Shown: piece after piece, positions 1 through 6,232 of the stretch | Layout of the letters: the number at the start of each line of letters is the position of its first letter | Numbering within the stretch: the stretch's first letter is position 1 | Source of the DNA: a virus | IMG/VR virus record: IMGVR_UViG_3300025168_000126 | Location: 1-51,378 of that record | Length of the DNA: 51,378 nucleotides | Direction: 5' to 3' (one strand) | Position numbers and translations under genes: made by a program | Notes under the pieces: model-generated | Databases searched by the model: none | What the model was told of the DNA's origin: nothing | The model's input: the letters and a program-made list of their open reading frames with translations, nothing else

Positions 1-127
1 TTTGGATCTCTTGATTCTCTTCGAGTTCCTTCTTGGTGTCGTCCCAACGAAAGAAGAAGGTCATTGAAATCAAAAGAGAAATGATTGCAATGCAAACCAG
101 AAGTTCTAGCGTACTAAATGCTCTCAT
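1..127 (-). CDS. Prepilin-like membrane protein, N-terminal part (runs off left edge)
   Basis: The 42 visible residues start MRAFSTLELLVCIAIISLL, followed by a charged stretch (RWDDTKKELEEN). This matches the type IV prepilin N-terminus: a short positive leader, Ala at the cleavage position, Phe+1, Glu+5, then a hydrophobic helix. In the family, that helix packs into pilus or type II secretion pseudopilus fibres after prepilin peptidase cleavage. The start codon overlaps the stop of the upstream 93-residue gene (ATGA), so translation is probably coupled. The C-terminus lies outside the window. A plain single-span phage membrane protein is the alternative. Confidence 0.6.
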   Translation of the reverse strand, partial: MRAFSTLELLVCIAIISLLISMTFFFRWDDTKKELEENQEIQ

Positions 128-405
128 CGGTATCCTTGCCTCCACTCGTCGTTTGCTGCGTTTGCTTCATCCTTCGCGTACCATTCGCCGTAGATGATCA
201 GAGACTCTGGATCAGGAGCAGGACCACGAGCGTCTGCTTCGACAATCTCTTGTCCTCGTTCAGAAATCCAACCATCAAACTCATCAGTCCATCGACACAG
301 ATCATTCTTGCCGATAATCTTACCAGTAATAAAACAGATGTCTTCCATACCAATCCATTCTTCTACCATACGGGGCAGAACCTTTACCATAGTCTTGTCA
401 TTCAT
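124..405 (-). CDS. Small acidic protein of unknown function
   Basis: 93 residues from MNDKTMVKVLP. This start overlaps the stop of the upstream gene (ATGA) and is preferred over an in-frame GTG nine bases earlier. The sequence is rich in Glu, Asp and Trp, with no membrane segment and no motif I recognise. It sits between a basic 62-residue protein and the prepilin-like gene, coupled at both ends, so the three are probably made together from the promoter at 597-624. Confidence 0.65.
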   Translation of the reverse strand: MNDKTMVKVLPRMVEEWIGMEDICFITGKIIGKNDLCRWTDEFDGWISERGQEIVEADARGPAPDPESLIIYGEWYAKDEANAANDEWRQGYR

Positions 406-590
406 ACGAGCCACTTACCCCTTTTGATAATACGAGTAGTCTGAATACACTCACCGCGAGCGTGCATCTTTCGCTGCTTGGTGATTCCTTTACCCAAGCG
501 AGAAGTGGGAATGCCACCGTGTTGACGAATGGCACCCCCCTCTTTCTCGGCTTCTAAATCGAACTGATCGAGATGTCGCTTCTTGTTCAT
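402..590 (-). CDS. Small basic protein, likely leaderless mRNA
   Basis: 62 residues, strongly basic (MNKKRHLDQFDLEAEKEGG..., many Arg/Lys), no recognised family. A TTGACA-N16-TATAAT promoter ends only six bases before the ATG. The transcript should therefore begin at or next to the start codon with no room for a ribosome binding site. First gene of a three-gene coupled unit leading to the left edge. Confidence 0.65.
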   Translation of the reverse strand: MNKKRHLDQFDLEAEKEGGAIRQHGGIPTSRLGKGITKQRKMHARGECIQTTRIIKRGKWLV

Positions 591-596
591 TCACAA

Positions 597-624
597 ATTA
601 TACCACATCTACGGTCCGTGTCAA
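597..624 (-). promoter_or_regulatory. Sigma70-like promoter (leaderless type)
   Basis: On the minus strand, TTGACA (619-624) and TATAAT (597-602) are separated by 16 bases, with GG just before the -10. The ATG of the 62-residue gene begins six bases after the -10. It overlaps the 3' end of the preceding gene. Confidence 0.8.
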
Positions 625-1019
625 GTCCTGTCAGGTGGATAGGCAGGAATATTTTCCCCCATATCATTCCATCCATAAACTTTCCAAACATCACCCACCT
701 GAAAATCTTCGGGTGCTATAACTCTCGACCACCAGACACCCTTGCCATACTGTCTACTGCCATCTGGTGGTTGAACTTGAGCATATCCCGACACATTGGC
801 AGAGTCTGTTGCCAACTGGTGAATGATTTCTCCATCACGGTAGATCTCAATAACCCATTTTGCATTCGGGTTTGCTTCGGCCCATTCATCAACAGTCATT
901 TCACCATCAGATAAGTTTACAGATTGATATCCGTAACATCCTGCTGAAATGGCGGCTGGTCCTCCTGATCCCGTGTCGTCTGCGACATCGAAATCACCCT
1001 TGACTAGATCAACCGCCAC
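621..1019 (-). CDS. Unknown protein; possible C-terminal extension of the dockerin protein
   Basis: As a separate gene it would be 132 residues from a GTG, overlapping the dockerin gene by 16 bases. The sequence contains VIEIYRDGEIIHQLATDS and VGDVWKVYGWNDMGEN, suggesting a beta-rich domain; no family recognised. A perfect -1 slippery heptamer lies just upstream in the dockerin gene (1025-1031). Shifting there reads PKSG into this frame and would give one protein of about 404 residues. I see no clear ribosome binding site for the GTG, which favours the fusion reading; an assembly or natural frameshift is the other explanation. Confidence 0.6.
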   Translation of the reverse strand: MAVDLVKGDFDVADDTGSGGPAAISAGCYGYQSVNLSDGEMTVDEWAEANPNAKWVIEIYRDGEIIHQLATDSANVSGYAQVQPPDGSRQYGKGVWWSRVIAPEDFQVGDVWKVYGWNDMGENIPAYPPDRT

Positions 1020-1834
1020 TCCGCTTTTGGGACGATGAAATGCCCTCCTCGGGCATTGTCGTTCGGAGTTTCGTTCATAGTCAAGAGTAGAATATGATCA
1101 GCAGTCTCCCACAAAGGATTGAAGTCCTCGGTAATCTCGACTGGATCATCAGGTGGATCGGTGGGGTCAACATCACCCCCACCGTTCGCTGCTTCGATCT
1201 GATCCTGCCAAGAATCCGAGATGGCTTGGAATAGAATTTCCATGTCCACCATATCCACTACACCATCTTTGTTTAGATCATATAGAGGATTGTCGGTTCC
1301 GAGTGCGCCAATCAAGAGTGTCTGATCAAGTTCATCGACCCAACCATCACCATTGAAGTCTGCAAGTTGTCCTTCGAGACGAGTTACGATGTCCCATATA
1401 ACTGGGACTTCGATATTTTCGCCTGCTTCTACACGCTGACTCACGACGGTAATGATTCTCTTTGTGCTGGCTTCCCAACAAACTAAACCAGAATACTGTT
1501 CTGGAATAATAGGAATGATACCATCACTGAGTTGAACAGTAAGACGAATGCTCATAGTACGAGCAACTGAAGTGCTGTTCGTCCATTCGACTGTACCGTC
1601 TAGACCGAACGGTCCAACATAATCACCCATTGGTCGTTCATAAACTGCAACTACCTGTCGATCCCCCACATCACCTTCAGAAACGGTGAGAATGGATTCT
1701 ACGCCTTCGTCGCTCAACTGAGGAACTCTAGTCGTTGTAGTTGGTTTGGGCATCCGTGGAGGACAATCAATGTCCTGTGCGAATGCACTATTACTTGCCA
1801 GTACGGCTGCTAGCGTTAATGATTTCGAGATCAT
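1004..1834 (-). CDS. Exported protein with duplicated type I dockerin module
   Basis: 276 residues. Residues 1-20 form a Sec signal peptide ending AFA-Q. Residues about 30-155 look like a beta-sandwich. Residues 159-206 hold two dockerin calcium loops, DFNGDGWVDELD and DLNKDGVVDMVD, each a D-x-N-x-D-G pattern with the usual spacing. Dockerins bind cohesin domains on other proteins or on cell surfaces. A Pro/Asp-rich linker (about 217-232) leads to a short tail. The start has a good Shine-Dalgarno (GGGAG) and overlaps the holin-like gene by 44 bases. Probably transcribed with the protease-dockerin gene from the late promoter at 3411. The partner cohesin is not visible in this window. Confidence 0.85.
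   Translation of the reverse strand: MISKSLTLAAVLASNSAFAQDIDCPPRMPKPTTTTRVPQLSDEGVESILTVSEGDVGDRQVVAVYERPMGDYVGPFGLDGTVEWTNSTSVARTMSIRLTVQLSDGIIPIIPEQYSGLVCWEASTKRIITVVSQRVEAGENIEVPVIWDIVTRLEGQLADFNGDGWVDELDQTLLIGALGTDNPLYDLNKDGVVDMVDMEILFQAISDSWQDQIEAANGGGDVDPTDPPDDPVEITEDFNPLWETADHILLLTMNETPNDNARGGHFIVPKAEWRLI
1025..1031 (-). other. Candidate -1 ribosomal frameshift site CCCAAAA
   Basis: In the dockerin frame the sequence reads C-CCA-AAA, which fits the X-XXY-YYZ slippery rule exactly. It lies seven codons before the stop at 1004. The -1 frame continues as an open reading frame to 621. Confidence 0.45.
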
Positions 1835-2063
1835 CTGCTGCTCCCTTCGCTGATACCTTTACCCATGCTCTACTCCAGATATAACTGCACATCACTGCAC
1901 CTGCGACACTCCACATGGCGATCTCTCCGCCCTCTGTGACGGGCCAGTTCTTTAACCAACCCGTGCCTTCAAGAAGTGGAAGTCCACCAATTCCAATTGC
2001 TGCCCAAAACTCCGTGGACTTAATACCGGGTTTTGGATCTGTCGTTGTCTTTACTGTAGCCAT
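1791..2063 (-). CDS. Holin-like small membrane protein
   Basis: 90 residues. The N-terminus is short and hydrophilic (KPGIKSTEFWAAIGIGG), followed by a first hydrophobic segment near residues 19-32, a second near 48-66, and a basic tail. The KPG-K-TEFW start followed by two helices and a WSR-type end resembles a common phage holin-like family. The ribosome binding site is AGGAG. It sits between two dockerin genes, so a membrane role linked to export or release is plausible; lysis function is inference. Confidence 0.6.
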   Translation of the reverse strand: MATVKTTTDPKPGIKSTEFWAAIGIGGLPLLEGTGWLKNWPVTEGGEIAMWSVAGAVMCSYIWSRAWVKVSAKGAADDLEIINASSRTGK

Positions 2064-2079
2064 ATTATGCTCCTAATAA

Positions 2080-3174
2080 TTAGTCTGATGCTCCAAATCC
2101 CCACTCGTCCTCATTTGGATTTGCGGGTTTTCTTTCCTGTGCTGGTGGTGGTGGGTTCTCTGGATCGTAAGTTACCATTTCGGCAGTTACGCCCCACTTA
2201 GCAAAAATCTGTCCCATATCACCAGAATCGATTCTACCATCTTCATTGAGATCGAATTGTTCATAGTAACCTGCTCCCTTCATACCAAAGGCAGCAAGAA
2301 CATGTCCGAGATCAGCAGAGTCGATTACACCGTCGTTGTTGTAATCCATTCCTCCACCACTGAGTCGTGCGACCTTCCAGTCGTAACCAGTAGGACGCTT
2401 ATCACTGGTTGCACCTTTGACGAAATCGACAATCTCTTGTGTCGATTCACTGTCTTGTGTCAGGGGGAAACCACCCCACTTGTTTCCAAGCCAGTATAGT
2501 TTGCCGTTCTGTTCATCCTTAACAAAGGTAGGAGTACCAGAATCACCGCTCCAGATTGCTTCTCGTTCACCCATGATGTCGTCAACTTCATATTCAAAGT
2601 CATAGACGCGAGGGGGACGACCGCCGTAAGTGATAACCTTACCACCCTTAGTGTACATGTAGTGAAGCATACCCTGATTTGTCAACTGGTAAATCTTGCT
2701 TCCAACTGGCACATAAGCGATATCACATCCTTCGATTGGCGTGACATCTTCGGGTAGTTCTTCTTTGAATGTAATGATAATACGATCACCATTAAACTCG
2801 GTAGTTGATTCCCACTCAGGATAGTAGATCTTACCACTCTTGCCCATGAAACGCTGCTTGCGTTCTTGTGCAGGAACAGTTCTCCAATAATGACGGCAAC
2901 CAATTGCGTGCTTGGGTGTAATCAAAACTGTTGCCCAGTAACCACTGTTCCAATTGTTGATGTCGCTTAGGTTGTTGTTACCTGCTTTATTATTGTATCG
3001 GCGATTGCGAACATTGAAGGACGAAAGATCAAGTCCGTCTTGCATAGCGAACGAACCCTTCTTCCAACCAACGGGAATACCCTCAGTTCGTGTTGGAGGC
3101 GCGCCACCGATGTATGTTGGTTCAGGATCGTAAGCGTAGCAATCGCTCTCTTCGTATGTGTATTGTAGTCTCAT
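2080..3174 (-). CDS. Trypsin-like protease domain fused to a C-terminal dockerin
   Basis: 364 residues. Residues about 75-250 show a chymotrypsin-fold triad pattern: His95 in ITPKHAIGCRH, Asp151 in CDIAYVPV and Ser212 in WSGDSGTPTF. Residues 277-327 carry two dockerin loops (DYNNDGVIDSADLG and DLNEDGRIDSGDMG, ending FAKWG). The tail is Pro-rich. There is no signal peptide, unlike the downstream dockerin protein, so it may be released at lysis or be virion-bound. The start has a strong AAGGAG site. It shares the triad pattern with the N-terminal domain of the 1830-residue tail protein at 44-50 kb. Proteolytic activity is inferred from motifs only. Confidence 0.85.
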   Translation of the reverse strand: MRLQYTYEESDCYAYDPEPTYIGGAPPTRTEGIPVGWKKGSFAMQDGLDLSSFNVRNRRYNNKAGNNNLSDINNWNSGYWATVLITPKHAIGCRHYWRTVPAQERKQRFMGKSGKIYYPEWESTTEFNGDRIIITFKEELPEDVTPIEGCDIAYVPVGSKIYQLTNQGMLHYMYTKGGKVITYGGRPPRVYDFEYEVDDIMGEREAIWSGDSGTPTFVKDEQNGKLYWLGNKWGGFPLTQDSESTQEIVDFVKGATSDKRPTGYDWKVARLSGGGMDYNNDGVIDSADLGHVLAAFGMKGAGYYEQFDLNEDGRIDSGDMGQIFAKWGVTAEMVTYDPENPPPPAQERKPANPNEDEWGFGASD

Positions 3175-3189
3175 CGATGTCTCCTTTAA

Positions 3190-3393
3190 TCAAAGCCCAA
3201 ACACAAGTCGGATTCTTTCCCACAGGCCAGGAACATCTTCTGGATTGTTTTCTGCACGACGAGCAGCCCTACGAACCTCTGCGTCTGTAAGTAGAATCCA
3301 CACAGGATGACCATCGACTCGAAGTCGAGCAGGCCAGTAGTGGGTTGCTTCTTTTTTAGTTTTTCTTTCTTCGTTTTCTTTGCGAGTATCCAT
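3190..3393 (-). CDS. Small charged protein of unknown function
   Basis: 67 residues from MDTRKENEERKTKKEATHYW. The basic-acidic N-terminus is followed by WPARLRVDGHPVWILLTDAEVRRAARRAENNPED, a possible helix-rich DNA- or protein-binding unit. It starts 18 bases after a TATAAATA element with a GGAG site between. It leads the late operon that includes both dockerin proteins. No family recognised. Confidence 0.7.
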   Translation of the reverse strand: MDTRKENEERKTKKEATHYWPARLRVDGHPVWILLTDAEVRRAARRAENNPEDVPGLWERIRLVFGL

Positions 3394-3410
3394 AGTAGTT
3401 TCTCCACTAC

Positions 3411-3418
3411 TATTTATA
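3411..3418 (-). promoter_or_regulatory. T4-like late promoter TATAAATA
   Basis: Exact TATAAATA on the minus strand, just upstream of the 67-residue gene and immediately downstream of tRNA-Leu. In T4 this element is read by the late sigma gp55 with the sliding clamp. Confidence 0.75.
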
Positions 3419-3423
3419 ATCAA

Positions 3424-3507
3424 TACTGAGGACGGGACTCGAACCCGTATGTCCGTAAGGACGGCAGATTTTAAGTCTGCTGCGTATGCCAATTCCGCCA
3501 CCTCAGC
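3424..3507 (-). tRNA. tRNA-Leu (anticodon UAA)
   Basis: 84 nt with a long variable arm (GTCCTTACGGAC) and a closed cloverleaf: acceptor GCTGAGG/CCTCAGT, anticodon loop CTTAAAA, T-loop TTCGAGT, discriminator A. No encoded CCA. Its own promoter lies at 3520-3547. Confidence 0.95.
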
Positions 3508-3519
3508 GTTTGTTGCTAT

Positions 3520-3547
3520 AGTATAACACACACCGAGGTAGTGTCAA
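3520..3547 (-). promoter_or_regulatory. Sigma70-like promoter for tRNA-Leu
   Basis: TTGACA (3542-3547), 16-base spacer, TATACT (3520-3525) on the minus strand. The expected start of transcription is a few bases before the tRNA 5' end. The -35 overlaps the stop of the upstream gene. Confidence 0.8.
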
Positions 3548-5013
3548 GGGGTTTCCATGTAGTAGTTGATTAGACCCTGTGATGCTACGATATCCGTAGT
3601 TGGTGCCTTAGAACCAATTACATTTATCTTAACCTTTCCACTATTCGTCATTCTATAATCAACGTCACCGGCAAACCATTTACGATCATTAAGATTTGCT
3701 TGCCAGTAGTTCTTCCCCGCTAAAATTTTAGCCATATCTTCATTGGCACCCTTCGAGGCATTAAACTTCTTTGCAATTTCTCTACAGAAAAATGCAGTGA
3801 CAGACTTGGGTAAGTTCTTGACAACAACAGCATCAACGCCGGAATAATTCTGAATGGCTTTAACTACCTTGTTAGTAGTAGGAGTCATCTTTCCTTGTCG
3901 CAATGGTTCATATACATCCGCATATGGATCTTTGATTTGCGTCTTAGAAAATCCCAATAGTTTCCTAATACCATATTCGTAAATTATAGGTTTTGCTTTT
4001 CCTCTTGGTCCACCTTTTTTCGCTATTGCTACAGTTACTCCAAGAGACTCTGCAACTTTAACTATATCTTTCAATGGAGAATTTGACAATGATTTAGAAG
4101 GCACTGATAATGCCTCAGGTAATAAGTTAGTAAAGAATGATGCAGCAGCACCCTTTCCATATTTGTTTGATACGGGAATAATTGAACCATCTTTCATACA
4201 GAAAAATACATCAACTCCACTGAATGCAGGATCAGTAGGAACACAAAAACGTGAAACCTTTCCCTTACCACTTAATATGTTTGGATGAAATGCCCTTGAA
4301 GCATAGGTGGACATACCAATCAATCCTGTTATGACTTCTCCTGCATATTTACCAAGTTGGTTCATTTCGTTTTTTGGAATTGATTCATTCCATTCAAATC
4401 GATTCCATTTCTTGCTCTTTTGGTACTTCTTAAAATCTTCAGTGATATAGTCTGGTACTTTAGAGTTGTCATCAAGACCCTTTACCATAGATGCAGCGAT
4501 TTGATCAGCAGATGTAAAGGTTCTACATTCTACATCTTGAGTTCCATATCTTACTTTTTCTAATTTACCACCCAGAATTAGTGTTTCGGCTCGAACACCC
4601 AAAGTCTCAGACCCTGTGGGTCTATTCATTGTACTAGCAGAAACCTTACCAGATTGTCCCTGTTTACCAGCAGCACCACCAAACTCTGTTGACTTGGACA
4701 TATAAGATGCCGGGATAAAATACTCTTGCTTTTCGCTAGCGTAAAAACCATTGTAAAATAGTTTACCAGTGAAACTAGAAAGTTTCTTAACTACAGCCGC
4801 TCTCTTTTGTTTTGTATTTATAGCAGTTTTAAGAATCTCTGTATCTCTAGTACCGACACGAAAAACGATTCCATTTATCTTAAATGTTTTGCTAGTGGTC
4901 GTACCATCAGAATCTTTTTCCATGATAAAAGAATGTCCTTCACTGAACAGCCTGATCAGTGTTTCAATTCTCCCATCTCTTTGTTTGAGTTGGGTAAGTC
5001 CGAGAGCAGCCAT
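3544..5013 (-). CDS. Large phage protein of unknown function
   Basis: 489 residues, no membrane segment. Visible features are a positively charged N-terminal third, YMSKSTEFGGAAGKQGQSG near residues 103-121, and SNKYGKGAAASFFTNLLPEAL in the middle. The STEFGG and SNKYGKGA motifs are ones I associate with conserved phage proteins of unknown role, but I cannot name a function. It is the last gene of the late operon starting at 9903, 14 bases after the DUF6321-like gene. That context favours a virion-, head- or packaging-related role. The downstream boundary overlaps the tRNA-Leu promoter. Confidence 0.8.
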   Translation of the reverse strand: MAALGLTQLKQRDGRIETLIRLFSEGHSFIMEKDSDGTTTSKTFKINGIVFRVGTRDTEILKTAINTKQKRAAVVKKLSSFTGKLFYNGFYASEKQEYFIPASYMSKSTEFGGAAGKQGQSGKVSASTMNRPTGSETLGVRAETLILGGKLEKVRYGTQDVECRTFTSADQIAASMVKGLDDNSKVPDYITEDFKKYQKSKKWNRFEWNESIPKNEMNQLGKYAGEVITGLIGMSTYASRAFHPNILSGKGKVSRFCVPTDPAFSGVDVFFCMKDGSIIPVSNKYGKGAAASFFTNLLPEALSVPSKSLSNSPLKDIVKVAESLGVTVAIAKKGGPRGKAKPIIYEYGIRKLLGFSKTQIKDPYADVYEPLRQGKMTPTTNKVVKAIQNYSGVDAVVVKNLPKSVTAFFCREIAKKFNASKGANEDMAKILAGKNYWQANLNDRKWFAGDVDYRMTNSGKVKINVIGSKAPTTDIVASQGLINYYMETP

Positions 5014-5027
5014 TTATAAACTCCTAA

Positions 5028-6089
5028 TCAACAATCCCACTTACGAAGTGCTAATGCCTTACGAGTTGGTCTGCCCTTCTCGTCTTTCATGGCACCCTTC
5101 ATCCCACCCATTCTAGCACAGAATGACTTGCGTCTCTTTGCTGCCTTACCGTCTGGGTTCTTGCTCGCAGTCTTGGACGATACGGGTGCTTTGAGATCAC
5201 TACCGGGGTTCTCACGCTCGTAGGATGCTCTCCCTGCTGCGTTGAGACCACCCTCCTTGTTCTTCCCCTCTTTACGTTGCCATGCACCAGACGCTTCTCC
5301 TACGTCTTCCTTATCAGGCATATCTCTACGCTTGGTAACGGTAGTCTTACCGCCTGGTCCAACGGATCGAACCTCATAGCCTATCTTCTTCTTGGGATCG
5401 AGTTTGACCTTGATCTTTTTCTTTGCCTCTTCAACTGACACTTCTTCGTTGCTTTTGTTCTTCTCTGGTGCGGGGTTATTATCTTCTTGTTCTTTTCTTC
5501 TGGCACGAAGAGCAGCAAGGGACATTCCGCCCTTTCCACTTTTTTGATATGTGTGTCTATGTGATCCTTGTGGATCTCTGGTTCCTGTCATAACTTCATC
5601 GACCTGTTCCTCAGTCCCTTCGTTTCGAGGAACACAGTTAGGGACAACCTTTCCGCCCTTCATCTTTGTACCTCGTTGAACATGACTATCCCAACATGCC
5701 TCATCAACCTGCTCGACATCTTCGTTCGTACCATACGACTTCAAGGTTTTGGCGATTGCATCATTGCGACGAAGACCCTTGTGCTTTGGATCAGTATCAT
5801 CAGTAGGACGTTTTGTTCCGACACGATATCTACTACCAGAATCGGAGTTTACATTAAATGCTTTTTCTCTTCTCTGGGCCCTGGCTACCTTTCTCTGAAG
5901 AGATCGTCTTGCTACGTTCTTTTCAGAAGCGGGCAGATCCTTTCTATTTGAAATAGCAGCACCGATTCTACCCGCATCCTTAGAACTAACGTCTTCATTA
6001 GTCCCATCACAACCACAATCCTCTACCAACTCATCACAATCATCATGAGAATTCATCTTTTCGTTTAGGTAATCAGTGAATGATTTCAT
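5028..6089 (-). CDS. Modular head-associated candidate with C-terminal DUF6321-like domain
   Basis: 353 residues. It starts MKSFTDYLNEKMN, which resembles the T4 capsid-targeting N-terminus with a possible gp21-type cut after YLNE. Two linkers, EDVEQVDE and TEEQVDEV, separate basic modules. The last ~85 residues (SGAWQRKEGKNKEGGLN..., AKRRKSFCARMGG, ending ALRKWDC) match the DUF6321 pattern known from phages and algal viruses. The whole protein is rich in Lys/Arg, fitting a DNA-condensing internal protein. The ATG overlaps the stop of the 48-residue gene. The internal-head role is inference. Confidence 0.8.
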   Translation of the reverse strand: MKSFTDYLNEKMNSHDDCDELVEDCGCDGTNEDVSSKDAGRIGAAISNRKDLPASEKNVARRSLQRKVARAQRREKAFNVNSDSGSRYRVGTKRPTDDTDPKHKGLRRNDAIAKTLKSYGTNEDVEQVDEACWDSHVQRGTKMKGGKVVPNCVPRNEGTEEQVDEVMTGTRDPQGSHRHTYQKSGKGGMSLAALRARRKEQEDNNPAPEKNKSNEEVSVEEAKKKIKVKLDPKKKIGYEVRSVGPGGKTTVTKRRDMPDKEDVGEASGAWQRKEGKNKEGGLNAAGRASYERENPGSDLKAPVSSKTASKNPDGKAAKRRKSFCARMGGMKGAMKDEKGRPTRKALALRKWDC

Positions 6090-6232
6090 TTCTTCTTTTC
6101 CTTCTTGTAGGGAACTACACGGTCGTCCATCGCATCATCTGAGTTTTCTGCATCGAGAGCAGCATCATTTCTCTCTCGTCGCTTCTTCTCTTCTGGTGTC
6201 TCGTCATCATAATACTCTAGAAAACTTTTCAC
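6086..6232 (-). CDS. Tiny MKSFLEYY-type protein (GTG start)
   Basis: 48 residues, starting at a GTG that overlaps the stop of the 1224-residue gene (GTGA) and ending in a TGA that overlaps the next start (ATGA). The sequence begins MKSFLEYYDDETPEEKKRRERND and ends KKEKKK. The N-terminus follows the same MKxFxxY pattern as its neighbours. It is highly charged and probably disordered. The double overlap strongly supports translation. Confidence 0.75.
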   Translation of the reverse strand: MKSFLEYYDDETPEEKKRRERNDAALDAENSDDAMDDRVVPYKKEKKK

